A DNA stretch of 64,000 nt from Melioribacteraceae bacterium (GTDB lineage: Bacteria > Bacteroidota > Ignavibacteria > Ignavibacteriales > Melioribacteraceae). The DNA lies in assembly GCA_035362835.1 (NCBI GenBank), contig DAOSDY010000001.1:1620689-1684688 (forward strand), given 5' to 3'. The position numbers were made by a program, and so were the translations under genes. Within the stretch, counting starts at the first letter, position 1. Each line of letters opens with the position of its first letter. This document shows, one piece after another, positions 9,810 through 18,550 of this stretch. The notes beneath the pieces are model-generated. The model had not been told where the DNA came from. It did not search any database and worked only from the letters and a program-made list of their open reading frames with translations.

Positions 9810-11087
9810 ATGATTGAAACTATAATTATACTGTTCCTGGTTCTGTTGAACGGTTTTTTTGCAATGTCTGAAATCGCAATAGTATCCTCCAAAAAAGCGA
9901 GACTTGAGGATTTTGCAAAGAAAGGTAAAAAAGGTGCCGGGATTGCTTTAAACCTTATGATAGAACCGGAGAAGTTTCTCTCTACTGTGCAGGTCGGAAT
10001 AACATTGATCGGGATAGTTGCCGGCGCTTACGGCGGTATTGCTATATCGGAGGATATTACTCCTGTCTTGCAGAAGATCGATTTTATTAAAGATGCTGCC
10101 GACGAGATTGCGATTATTCTGGTTGTATCGGCAATTACATACCTTTCACTTGTTGTTGGAGAACTTGTTCCTAAAACAATTGCATTCAACAATCCAGAAG
10201 CTATTGCGGTTGCTGTTGCTCCTGCTATGAAAGTTTTATCGGTAATTGTTTCGCCTGTAATCTGGTTTCTCAGTATTTCTACAAAACTCTTTTTAAAACT
10301 TTTTCGTATCAAGCAGAATGTTCAGCCTCCCGTTACAGAAGAAGAATTAAAAATTCTTTTGGAACAGGGATCCAAATACGGAACAGTTGAAACCAGGGAA
10401 GCCGATATGATCAGAAGTATTTTTAGATTCGGTGATAGAAATGCGGAATCGATTATGACTATCAGAAAAGACATTGTCTGGATTAATGTGAACGATTCAC
10501 CCGAAAAAATAAGAGACTTTATTATTAAGTATAAATTTTCCAAATACCCTGTTTGCGACGGTTCGCTGGATAAACTGCTGGGTATAATGAGTATAAGAGA
10601 TTTTCTTGAAAACTATTTTACTATTGATGATGTAAACCTCCGTTCAATTCTGATTCAACCCGTTATTGTTACCGAGTTTACAAGTTCGCTTAAGATTCTC
10701 GATAAGTTCAGAGAGACAAAAAATTATACCGCGATTGTGATTGATGAATATGGAGATGTCAAGGGAATGATAACGCTGCACGATCTTGTTGAAAACATTT
10801 TCGGCGATCTCCCCGAGTTTTTTGAAAAGAGTGAGGAGGAAATTTATTATGAGAAGGACGGGTCGATGCTTATTGATGGTTCGTACCTGGTTGATGAGCT
10901 CGAGGAAAAATTAAATATTGAACTGGAAGAGAAGGATAAATACAATACTCTGGGGGGATTTGTGATGTATTATCTTAACCGGATTCCCGCTACAGGAGAT
11001 AACTTTGAAAAATTTAATTACCTTTTCAAAGTAATCGATATGGATGGTAAACGCGTCGATAAGGTGATGGTCAAAAAAATAAGTTAA
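9810..11087 (+). CDS. CNNM/CorC-type transporter (hemolysin C family)
   Basis: Inner-membrane protein of 425 residues with the full family architecture: an N-terminal DUF21/CNNM transmembrane domain (about 1-185, several hydrophobic helices, ending before KLFLKLFRIK), a pair of CBS domains (about 200-330, including IVIDEYGDVKGMITLHDLVE) and a C-terminal CorC/HlyC domain (about 340-425). Family members are linked to magnesium or cobalt efflux and CBS domains sense adenine nucleotides; the older name hemolysin is misleading. It starts 5 bases after mfd and is probably co-transcribed with it. Confidence 0.92.
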   Translation: MIETIIILFLVLLNGFFAMSEIAIVSSKKARLEDFAKKGKKGAGIALNLMIEPEKFLSTVQVGITLIGIVAGAYGGIAISEDITPVLQKIDFIKDAADEIAIILVVSAITYLSLVVGELVPKTIAFNNPEAIAVAVAPAMKVLSVIVSPVIWFLSISTKLFLKLFRIKQNVQPPVTEEELKILLEQGSKYGTVETREADMIRSIFRFGDRNAESIMTIRKDIVWINVNDSPEKIRDFIIKYKFSKYPVCDGSLDKLLGIMSIRDFLENYFTIDDVNLRSILIQPVIVTEFTSSLKILDKFRETKNYTAIVIDEYGDVKGMITLHDLVENIFGDLPEFFEKSEEEIYYEKDGSMLIDGSYLVDELEEKLNIELEEKDKYNTLGGFVMYYLNRIPATGDNFEKFNYLFKVIDMDGKRVDKVMVKKIS

Positions 11088-11125
11088 ATAGAAGTAATTT
11101 TTACGTCCATAATCGAGGAGTAATA

Positions 11126-11563
11126 ATGGGTAGAATATTAAAAGTGTTTTTTGTTATGATTCTGATTGCGCTGATCGGAATTCAATTTATAGATGTAGAA
11201 AGAACCAATCCTGTTGTAACTGCTGATCTCAAAGCTCCGGTTGCAATAAAAGAGCTTTTCATAAAATCATGTTACGATTGTCATTCGAATCAAACTGAAT
11301 GGCCTTGGTACAGTTATGTCGCTCCGGTTTCATGGCTGGTAGCAAACGATGTTGCTGAAGGTAGAAAACATCTTAACTTTTCCGATTGGGAAAAACTGCC
11401 CGGCAGAAAAAAAGAGGAGCTGAAAAAAGAGATCTGGGAGGAAGTAAGGAATGATAAAATGCCTATGACAATTTATACATACACGCATCCGGAAGCTAAA
11501 CTCGATTTTACACAGAAAAATCTGATTAAACAGTGGGCTACCGGCAACGGATTCTTGAATTGA
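11126..11563 (+). CDS. Haem-binding protein with a single c-type motif
   Basis: Small 145-residue protein anchored by an N-terminal hydrophobic helix (residues 5-20). It has one covalent haem-binding site, Cys49-x2-Cys52-His53 (SCYDCHSN), followed by TEWPWYSYVAPVSW, the signature of the haem-binding family often annotated Haem_bd. The likely axial partner is a Met or His in the C-terminal half. It would act in the periplasm as an electron carrier or haem sensor. The ribosome-binding site is GAGG, 8 bases before the ATG. Haem attachment to CxxCH needs a cytochrome c maturation system, and CcmA/CcmB-like genes lie at 34-35.6 kb. Confidence 0.87.
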   Translation: MGRILKVFFVMILIALIGIQFIDVERTNPVVTADLKAPVAIKELFIKSCYDCHSNQTEWPWYSYVAPVSWLVANDVAEGRKHLNFSDWEKLPGRKKEELKKEIWEEVRNDKMPMTIYTYTHPEAKLDFTQKNLIKQWATGNGFLN

Positions 11564-11588
11564 TCTATTTATTCGGGAATAAACCGAC

Positions 11589-11726
11589 TTAAAAACTTCT
11601 TCTCATCAGAAGCTTATCACTGTTCTTCAATGTAATAATGTAATTGCCAGGCGAACCAGATTGCATTTTATGAACCTGGTCGATACTTTTATTTAAGAGT
11701 GATTTATTCCGGCATACTTTTCCAGA
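11589..11726 (-). pseudogene. Relic of a T9SS C-terminal sorting domain
   Basis: In the 239-base gap before the acyltransferase gene, the minus strand has an open frame of 45 codons with no start, stopping at 11589-11591. Its translation ends in SPGNYIITLKNS followed by KLLMRRSF, the pattern of the final strands of a type A T9SS sorting domain (Gly-x-Tyr-hydrophobic alternation, then a basic residue pair). Upstream the frame is closed by a stop at 11727-11729 and no secreted-protein body is recognisable. I infer the 3' remnant of a deleted T9SS cargo gene. A chance reading frame cannot be excluded from sequence alone. Confidence 0.45.
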
Positions 11727-11802
11727 TTACTTAAAATCGTTAAATGAATATATAACTATCATATTTTTTTGACGTCAAAATTACAGAAGAAAATAAATTA
11801 CT

Positions 11803-13014
11803 ATGGATATAAAAGAACGGCGCTACGATATTGACTGGTTAAGAGTAATAGCTTTCTACCTGCTGATTCTCTATCATGTCGGCATGATATTCGTCCCCTG
11901 GGATTTTCATATTAAAAACAATACAACAGCGGAGTGGTTCGAAACATGGATGGCTTTTTTAAGTCAATGGCGACTCCCGCTGCTATTTTTAATTTCAGGG
12001 ATGGTTGTTTACTATTCACTGGGAAAGCGTACAGGTGGAAGTTTTCTTCTCGAAAGAACAAAGCGGTTATTCGTCCCGCTTCTCTTTGGTATGCTCATTA
12101 TTGTCCCGCCGCAAATCTATTTTGAAAGAATTTCTAACGGAGTTCATTTCGCAAGCTATTGGGATTTCTGGAAAACAGTTTTCAATTTTGTACCTTATCC
12201 GCTCGGCGGAAGTTTAAGCTGGCATCACCTATGGTATGTGCTCTATGTTTTATTCTATTCGATTATTGCATTACCATTATTTTTATACCTTAAAAATAAT
12301 CGCTCCGAATCATTAAGAAATGGATTAAGCAACTTTGTTAAGCGGCATCCAAATTCTATTTATCTGATTATTATCCCTCTCTTTCTTATTGGTATAACTC
12401 TTGCCAGGCGCTTTCCTACCACGCATGGTTTTTTTGACGATTGGTATAACCACAGCATCTCGTTTACGTTGTTTGTATATGGATTCTTTATTTCTGCAAT
12501 TGATGGCCTTTCAGAAGCTATTACCGCAAAACGGAAACAATCTTTAATATTAGCGTTAGTTCCATCTCTGTTCCTGATACTTTTTGTATGGGGTCCGACA
12601 TTTGAGATATTCAACGACCGCACAGAGGAATTCGCATTTATCTATAGAATTCTTAAATGGATTCTGATTCCTTACTGGCTCTTCACTTTTATAGGTTACG
12701 GCAGAATATTGTTAAACAAATCAAGCAGTGTGCTTACCTATGCAAATGAATCTGTCTACCCTCTTTATATACTTCATCAAACTGTTATGATCTTCTTCGG
12801 ATATTACATAATTCAATGGAACTGGGGAATTATGCCGAAGTTTATCCTCCTTGTCTTTCTTACATTCGGCGGAAGTTTTATGATTTATGAATTACTGATA
12901 AAACGGAGCAGAATTCTGAGATTACTTTTCGGTATGAAACCGGCTGTTGCTAAGCCGGCATTCACAAAATTCAATAGAACCGAAAAGAATCTTGAAGTGG
13001 ATACCGGCGATTGA
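11803..13014 (+). CDS. Membrane acyltransferase, acyltransferase-3 (OpgC-like) family
   Basis: Integral membrane protein of 403 residues with about ten predicted membrane helices. The N-terminal RRYDIDWLRVIAFYLLILYH is the family opening and carries the conserved helix-1 histidine, and W-HHLWYVLYVL around residue 145 contains the second His-rich motif. Family members transfer acyl groups to periplasmic glucans, lipopolysaccharide or other extracytoplasmic sugars; the substrate here is unknown. The C-terminal 35 residues are polar and cytosolic. It stands alone, with a terminator directly after it. Confidence 0.88.
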   Translation: MDIKERRYDIDWLRVIAFYLLILYHVGMIFVPWDFHIKNNTTAEWFETWMAFLSQWRLPLLFLISGMVVYYSLGKRTGGSFLLERTKRLFVPLLFGMLIIVPPQIYFERISNGVHFASYWDFWKTVFNFVPYPLGGSLSWHHLWYVLYVLFYSIIALPLFLYLKNNRSESLRNGLSNFVKRHPNSIYLIIIPLFLIGITLARRFPTTHGFFDDWYNHSISFTLFVYGFFISAIDGLSEAITAKRKQSLILALVPSLFLILFVWGPTFEIFNDRTEEFAFIYRILKWILIPYWLFTFIGYGRILLNKSSSVLTYANESVYPLYILHQTVMIFFGYYIIQWNWGIMPKFILLVFLTFGGSFMIYELLIKRSRILRLLFGMKPAVAKPAFTKFNRTEKNLEVDTGD

Positions 13015-13034
13015 AAATAATTCAATCTGTAGCA

Positions 13035-13060
13035 GGATATTTAGTATCCCGTTTTTTTTT
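13035..13060 (+). terminator. Rho-independent terminator after the acyltransferase gene
   Basis: Stem GGATA/TATCC with a five-base loop, then CG and nine consecutive T. The stem is short but the T-run is long. It lies 20 bases after the stop codon. Confidence 0.6.
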
Positions 13061-13131
13061 GAACTAATCCATCAAAGACATCGTTGTCCTTCATATAAAA
13101 CTCTATAATAGAAATCGGTTCTATTAATTGT

Positions 13132-13139
13132 TAAATTTG
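13132..13139 (+). promoter_or_regulatory. aceE: Candidate -7 box upstream of aceE
   Basis: TAAATTTG matches TAnnTTTG at all six fixed positions, 61 bases before the aceE ATG. A TTTG -33 element is not seen at the expected distance. The aceE ribosome-binding site (AAAGGAA) follows downstream. Confidence 0.35.
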
Positions 13140-13200
13140 CTTTCGCATTTAATAAATTCTACCATTTTTCTGCAGATAATGAAATACAAAGGAAATATAA

Positions 13201-15879
13201 ATGAACGATATTAAAAACAATGGTCAGTCAGTCCTCGATGAAGTTGAGTTACGGGAATGGCTTGAATCGCTTGAATATGTCCTGCAATCGGGAGGACCTG
13301 AAAAAGTAAAAGAGCTTTTGCACAACTTAAGTGTTTACTCGCAGGAATCCGGTGTCGAAATCCCGTTTACTGCAAACACCCCTTATATAAATACAATTCC
13401 AAAAGAGAATCAGCCCCCGTTCCCGGGCGGAAGAGAAATTGAACGCCGTATAAAAAGTTTGATACGTTGGAATGCAATGGCTATGGTTGTCCGCGCTAAT
13501 AAAGAGGAATCCGGAATAGGCGGACATATTTCCACCTATGCATCGGCCGCTACTTTGTACGAAGTCGGCTTTAATCATTTCTTCAGAGGAAAGGACGGAA
13601 ATCATCCAGGGGACATAATTTATTTTCAGGGGCATGCCGCACCCGGCTTTTATGCCCGCGCTTTCCTGGAAGGAAGACTTTCTAAAGAGCTGCTGCAGAA
13701 TTTTAGAAGGGAATTAAAACCAGGCGGCGGATTATCTTCCTACCCGCATCCCTGGCTGATGCCGGAGTTCTGGGAATTCCCGACTGTTTCGATGGGTCTG
13801 GGCCCGATCCAGGCAATTTATCAGGCCCGATTCGCCAGGTATCTCGAAGACAGAGGATTGAAACAGCCAAGCGATCAGAAAGTATGGGCATTCCTTGGAG
13901 ACGGCGAGACTGATGAGCCCGAAGCTCTCGGCGCAATATCTCTTGCTGCACGTGAGAAACTAGATAACCTGATTTTCGTAATCAATTGTAACTTACAACG
14001 CCTCGATGGCCCTGTTCGCGGAAACGGAAACATTATTCAGGAACTTGAAGCCAGTTTCCGGGGTGCAGGTTGGAATGTGATTAAAGTAATCTGGGGCAGC
14101 GATTGGGATCCATTGCTGGATGAAGATAAGAACGGACTTCTGATAAAAAGAATGAATGAAATTATTGACGGCGAATCCCAGAATTATATTGTACGCGGCG
14201 GAAAATTTATACGCGATCACTTCTTCGGCAAATATCCTGAAGTTGCCAAACTGGTTGAGAAATATTCGGATGAAACACTTGAGAAAATGAAACGCGGCGG
14301 TCACGATCCCGAAAAAGTATATGCCGCATTTAAAGCCGCTGTTGAACATAAAGACGCACCGACAGTTATTCTTGCCAAAACTGTTAAAGGTTATGGACTG
14401 GGAGAGGCAGGTGAAGGAAAGAATATCACACATCAGCAGAAGAAGTTGAATGAAGATGAACTGAAAGAATTCAGAACACGTTTCGGCATTCCGATCAGCG
14501 ACGATGAAGTTGTTAAAGCTCCTTTCTATCGTCCTGCGGAGGATAGTCCTGAGATTACTTATTTGAAGGAGAGAAGAAAACAGCTCGGCGGTTACGTCCC
14601 TAAGAGGGTTGTTAAAGCAACACCTGTTAAGACGCCGTCAGAGGAATTGTTCGAGGAATTCTATCAGGGCACAGAGGGCCGAGAAGTTTCAACTACGATG
14701 GTGTTTGTTAGAATTTTATCGAAACTGCTGCGCGATAAGGAACTGGGTCATCTTGTTGTACCTATAGTACCGGATGAAGCGCGAACATTCGGAATGGAAG
14801 CGCTCTTCCGCCAGATCGGTATCTACTCGCACGCAGGCCAGCTCTACGAACCGGTTGATAAAGACAGTCTGCTCTATTATAAGGAAGCAAAGAACGGTCA
14901 GATTCTTGAAGAAGGAATTACAGAGGCCGGCTCCATGTCGTCGTTTATTGCCGCGGGAACTGCTTACGCCACACATGGAATTAATACTATTCCATTCTTT
15001 ATCTATTATTCGATGTTCGGATTTCAGAGATTCGGCGATCTTGCCTGGGCCGCGGGTGATATGCGATGCAAGGGATTTCTCCTTGGTGCTACTGCCGGAA
15101 GAACTACTCTTGCCGGCGAGGGACTTCAGCATCAGGACGGAAACAGCCTGCTCCTCTCCTATACTCTTCCTAATCTAATGGCCTACGACCCTGCATTTGC
15201 CTATGAACTTGCTGTAATAGTCCGCGATGGAATTTACCGGATGTATGAAAAGCAGGAGAATATATTCTACTATATAACCGTGATGAACGAAAACTATGCT
15301 CAGCCCGAAATGCCCCAAGGATCAAAGGAAGGTATTCTGAAAGGAATGTACCGATTCAAAAAAAGTGAACTGAAAAATGCTAAGGGAAAAGTTCATCTTC
15401 TCGGTAGCGGTACAATTCTTAATGAAGTTATAAAAGCAGCTGAAAAGTTAGAAAAGGATTACAGTGTTGCCGCTGATATCTGGAGTGTTACTAGTTATAA
15501 GAATCTCCATCTGGATGCTCAGGAAACGGAAAGATGGAATATGCTGAATCCCGATAAAGATCAAAGAACGCCTTATGTTTCAGAAATAACCAAAGGTGAA
15601 AGCGGAGTATTCGTTGCCGCATCGGATTTTGTACAGCTCTCCAGCGATGCTATTGCTAAGTGGCTCCCCGGACCGCTTCATTCTCTCGGTACATTCGGAT
15701 TCGGAAGAAGCGAAGGCCGCGCATCTCTTAGAGATTTCTTCGAAGTGGATACAAAACATATTGTGTATGCGTCACTCCATTCACTTGCTAAAGAAGGTAA
15801 AATAAAAACCGAAACCGTTAAAAAGGCACAGAAAGATTTGGGTATAAATCCGGATAAACCTAATCCGGCTAAAAGCTAA
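13201..15879 (+). CDS. aceE: Pyruvate dehydrogenase E1, homodimeric type
   Basis: Thiamine diphosphate-dependent E1 of the pyruvate dehydrogenase complex; it decarboxylates pyruvate and passes the acetyl group to the lipoyl domains of E2. At 892 residues it is the single-chain AceE type (about 887 in E. coli), not the split alpha/beta type. Visible features are GGHISTYASAATLYEVGFNH near the N-terminus, the thiamine diphosphate motif GDGETDEPE (about 235) running to NCNLQRLDGPVRGNG, and the C-terminal transketolase-like domain. aceF follows after 97 bases. Confidence 0.97.
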   Translation: MNDIKNNGQSVLDEVELREWLESLEYVLQSGGPEKVKELLHNLSVYSQESGVEIPFTANTPYINTIPKENQPPFPGGREIERRIKSLIRWNAMAMVVRANKEESGIGGHISTYASAATLYEVGFNHFFRGKDGNHPGDIIYFQGHAAPGFYARAFLEGRLSKELLQNFRRELKPGGGLSSYPHPWLMPEFWEFPTVSMGLGPIQAIYQARFARYLEDRGLKQPSDQKVWAFLGDGETDEPEALGAISLAAREKLDNLIFVINCNLQRLDGPVRGNGNIIQELEASFRGAGWNVIKVIWGSDWDPLLDEDKNGLLIKRMNEIIDGESQNYIVRGGKFIRDHFFGKYPEVAKLVEKYSDETLEKMKRGGHDPEKVYAAFKAAVEHKDAPTVILAKTVKGYGLGEAGEGKNITHQQKKLNEDELKEFRTRFGIPISDDEVVKAPFYRPAEDSPEITYLKERRKQLGGYVPKRVVKATPVKTPSEELFEEFYQGTEGREVSTTMVFVRILSKLLRDKELGHLVVPIVPDEARTFGMEALFRQIGIYSHAGQLYEPVDKDSLLYYKEAKNGQILEEGITEAGSMSSFIAAGTAYATHGINTIPFFIYYSMFGFQRFGDLAWAAGDMRCKGFLLGATAGRTTLAGEGLQHQDGNSLLLSYTLPNLMAYDPAFAYELAVIVRDGIYRMYEKQENIFYYITVMNENYAQPEMPQGSKEGILKGMYRFKKSELKNAKGKVHLLGSGTILNEVIKAAEKLEKDYSVAADIWSVTSYKNLHLDAQETERWNMLNPDKDQRTPYVSEITKGESGVFVAASDFVQLSSDAIAKWLPGPLHSLGTFGFGRSEGRASLRDFFEVDTKHIVYASLHSLAKEGKIKTETVKKAQKDLGINPDKPNPAKS

Positions 15880-15925
15880 TTGTAGAATTTATCATCCTTA
15901 AATTTTCGGGATGAAGATTTAAAAA

Positions 15926-15933
15926 TAATTTTG
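15926..15933 (+). promoter_or_regulatory. aceF: Candidate internal -7 box before aceF
   Basis: TAATTTTG fits TAnnTTTG and lies 43 bases before the aceF ATG, in the 97-base aceE-aceF gap. Upstream at the -33 distance the sequence is ATTTT, a partial match. It might give aceF extra transcription independent of aceE. Confidence 0.3.
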
Positions 15934-15976
15934 AAAGGATTCTTCATTTAACAAGAAGAATTTAATTGAGGATAAA

Positions 15977-17668
15977 ATGATAGTAGATTTTAGAATGCCG
16001 TTTCTTGGCGATGGAATAAATTCCGCTGATGTTATTAAAATACCTGTTAAACCGGGCGACAAAATTGAAATAGACCAGGTGGTTGTAGAAATTGAAACGG
16101 ACAAGGCAACTGTCGAAGTCCCCTCCGAAATAGCCGGTATAGTTAAAGAGGTATTTGTAAAAGAAGGTAGTAAAACCAATGTAGGTGAACCGGTATTATC
16201 AATTGAGGTTGATGAAAGTGATGCACCAGGTAAAAAATCTGAAACCCGAATAGTAGAAGCAGAACCTGAAAAAACGGCGCCGGTCAAAAAATCTGAACTT
16301 GCCGAAACAAAAATTGCGGCGGACAAACCAAAACCGGCAATTAATAATTACTTATCAACTTATGAGTTTAAGATTCCGGCTCTCGGAGAAAATATCTCAT
16401 CAGCCCAGATAGTAAAAGTACTTGTAAAGCCGGGGGACAAGATTAAGACTGATCAAATCGTTTTTGAAATTGAAACTGATAAAGCAACTGTAGAAGTTCC
16501 TGCGGAATCTGCAGGTGTTGTGAAAGAAGTTAAGATTAAAGAGGGTGATAAAGTACCCGTCGGATCAGTGGCTTTAATAATTGAAGGATCTGAAACGGCA
16601 TCTGCGTCAGAACCGGGGATAGATACACCGGCCAGTCCGGTACAACCCGTTTCATCATCGATAGAGAAGAAGACTGAAATTAAAGAATCGGCTGTTGCCA
16701 AAGAACATTCACATATGCCGCAGATTATCACTGTTCCCAAAGATATTTCTAAAGTTGTTGTCCCTGCGGCGCCTTCCGTTAGAAGATTTGCCCGCGAAAT
16801 CGGTGTCGAAATTACCGGAGTTAGAGGAAGCGGACCCGGCGGCAGAATATCGATTGAAGATGTTAAAGCGTATGCGAAAAATCTGAATCAGCAGATTCAG
16901 AAAGGAGGAATAGTTGGCAGCGGTGTTTCAATTACAAAAGAAACATTACCCGATTTCAGTAAGTGGGGAGAGATTGACCGTCAGCCAATGAGCAATATTC
17001 GCCGCAAGACTGCCGAGCATTTAAGCTATGCCTGGGCAACTATACCTCACGTTACACAATTCGATAAAGCCGATATTACTGAGCTTGAAAAACTCCGCAA
17101 ACAATTCGGAAAGAAAGTTGAAGAAGCCGGCGGCAAACTTACTGTAACAGGAATTCTTCTCAAAGTGATTGCCTCGGCAATGAAAGTCTTTCCCCAGTTC
17201 AACGCCAGCGTTGATATGGAAAAGAATGAGATTGTTTACAAGAAATATTTCAACATCGGAATAGCTGTTGATACAGACAGAGGTTTGTTGGTGCCGGTGA
17301 TCCGTGATGTAGACAAGAAAAATATTACTCAAATCTCAGTCGAGCTGAATGAGATTAGCAGGAAAGCACGCGATAAAAAACTCTCGCTCGAAGAGATGCA
17401 GGGCGGATGCTTTACAATTTCTAATCTTGGGGGAATCGGCGGAACATATTTTACGCCGATTGTTAATTCGCCGGAAGTTGCTATACTCGGTGTTTCGAAA
17501 TCTGCTTTCGAGCCTGTTTATATTGAAGGGGAATTTAAACCAAGACTGATGATGCCTTTATCACTCTCTTATGATCACAGAATAATAGACGGTGCCGATG
17601 CTATCCGGTTTTTAAGATGGGTGATCAACGCTCTCGAAAATCCATTCCTGCTTAGCCTGGAAGGATAG
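15977..17668 (+). CDS. aceF: Dihydrolipoamide acetyltransferase (E2) of pyruvate dehydrogenase
   Basis: Core subunit of the pyruvate dehydrogenase complex, 563 residues. Two lipoyl domains carry the attachment lysines Lys43 and Lys169, each in ETDKATVEVP. Flexible Pro/Ala/Glu-rich linkers follow. The peripheral-subunit binding domain (about 262-300, APSVRRFAREIGVEI) docks E1 or E3. The C-terminal acetyltransferase domain ends with the catalytic DHRIIDG (His534, Asp538). It is preceded by a GAGGATAAA ribosome-binding site and followed by a strong terminator. Confidence 0.96.
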   Translation: MIVDFRMPFLGDGINSADVIKIPVKPGDKIEIDQVVVEIETDKATVEVPSEIAGIVKEVFVKEGSKTNVGEPVLSIEVDESDAPGKKSETRIVEAEPEKTAPVKKSELAETKIAADKPKPAINNYLSTYEFKIPALGENISSAQIVKVLVKPGDKIKTDQIVFEIETDKATVEVPAESAGVVKEVKIKEGDKVPVGSVALIIEGSETASASEPGIDTPASPVQPVSSSIEKKTEIKESAVAKEHSHMPQIITVPKDISKVVVPAAPSVRRFAREIGVEITGVRGSGPGGRISIEDVKAYAKNLNQQIQKGGIVGSGVSITKETLPDFSKWGEIDRQPMSNIRRKTAEHLSYAWATIPHVTQFDKADITELEKLRKQFGKKVEEAGGKLTVTGILLKVIASAMKVFPQFNASVDMEKNEIVYKKYFNIGIAVDTDRGLLVPVIRDVDKKNITQISVELNEISRKARDKKLSLEEMQGGCFTISNLGGIGGTYFTPIVNSPEVAILGVSKSAFEPVYIEGEFKPRLMMPLSLSYDHRIIDGADAIRFLRWVINALENPFLLSLEG

Positions 17669-17676
17669 TAGTTTTA

Positions 17677-17708
17677 GAGACGTTCAGAATTGAACGTCTC
17701 GCTTTTTA
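17677..17708 (+). terminator. Rho-independent terminator after aceF
   Basis: Perfect 10-bp stem GAGACGTTCA/TGAACGTCTC with a GAAT loop, followed by GCTTTTT. It separates aceEF from the hexapeptide-repeat gene, so the downstream Fe-S and lpdA genes likely depend on other promoters. Confidence 0.9.
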
Positions 17709-17803
17709 ATATCCCGCCAGAATCCTCGATAGGTTAAATCTTATAAAAAACAATTCTTGACTGACAATTTTATTATTCGTTTTTTGTAATTGAATTTCCG
17801 CAG

Positions 17804-18538
17804 GTGTTTGATTTGAACAAATACAGAGACAAGTCCCCCGAGGATGTTATTCGAATTGTAACCACTGAAATTATACAGCGTGCAGTTAAACTCGGCCGCA
17901 AAAAGAATCGGCAGATCTTTATTAGTAAAACTTCCGGCGGAAAAGGAACAAATGTAAATCAGTTGAATCCCCGGACTTCTGAAGGAAAGACAAACCTCGA
18001 GAAATTCTTTTCACCTGTTAGAAGGCATTATACATTTTCAGGATTGGGATCAATTGAAGAACCGGATTCAATTAACTGGCGCGTACTGAACCTTCCGTTC
18101 GGACGCAGAACACTCCACACTTTTCAGGTTGCCCTGTCATTTTTTCTGAAAGGGAATAAATTTAAGAACAGGTTTTACAGGTGGATGGGTATTCATATCG
18201 GTAAGGGGACTGAAATAATGCAGATGGTCTGGCTCGATCATTTCCGGCCGGAATTAATTTTTATAGGCAGTAATTCATTGTTGGGTGCATTCACAAGGCT
18301 GACCGTTCACTCCTATGAAGGCTCGGGAAAATTCCGCTATGGAATAATTGAGATTGGAAATAATTGCCTGCTCGGCGCCGGAACCGGAATGGGTCCAATC
18401 AAAATAGAGGATAACGTGAGAACTCTGCCGGGTACTACACTCTCTCCATACTTCTCGGTAGTTAAAAGCGGTTCTGTTGTAGGATGGAATCCGCCGAACG
18501 TAAAAGAATTTAAATCGGAATCCGAAAACATTCAATAA
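17804..18538 (+). CDS. Left-handed beta-helix (hexapeptide) acyltransferase-like protein
   Basis: Product of 244 residues. The C-terminal half (about 125-225) has hexapeptide-like turns such as IGKGTEI, IGSNSLLGAF and IGNNCLLGAGTGMG, typical of left-handed beta-helix acyltransferases. The N-terminal 110 residues are basic and not recognised. No conserved catalytic His of the serine acetyltransferase type is obvious, so it may be a divergent enzyme or a scaffold. Start is uncertain: GTG at 17804 has no ribosome-binding site at the right distance, while an in-frame TTG at 17813 is 7 bases after AGG. It is 12 bases upstream of the Fe-S gene. Confidence 0.75.
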   Translation: MFDLNKYRDKSPEDVIRIVTTEIIQRAVKLGRKKNRQIFISKTSGGKGTNVNQLNPRTSEGKTNLEKFFSPVRRHYTFSGLGSIEEPDSINWRVLNLPFGRRTLHTFQVALSFFLKGNKFKNRFYRWMGIHIGKGTEIMQMVWLDHFRPELIFIGSNSLLGAFTRLTVHSYEGSGKFRYGIIEIGNNCLLGAGTGMGPIKIEDNVRTLPGTTLSPYFSVVKSGSVVGWNPPNVKEFKSESENIQ

Positions 18539-18550
18539 AGTCTTTGAGTT

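Noticed and set aside
13993..14433. 146-residue minus-strand reading frame
   Set aside because: Antisense shadow within aceE, composition unlike a folded protein.
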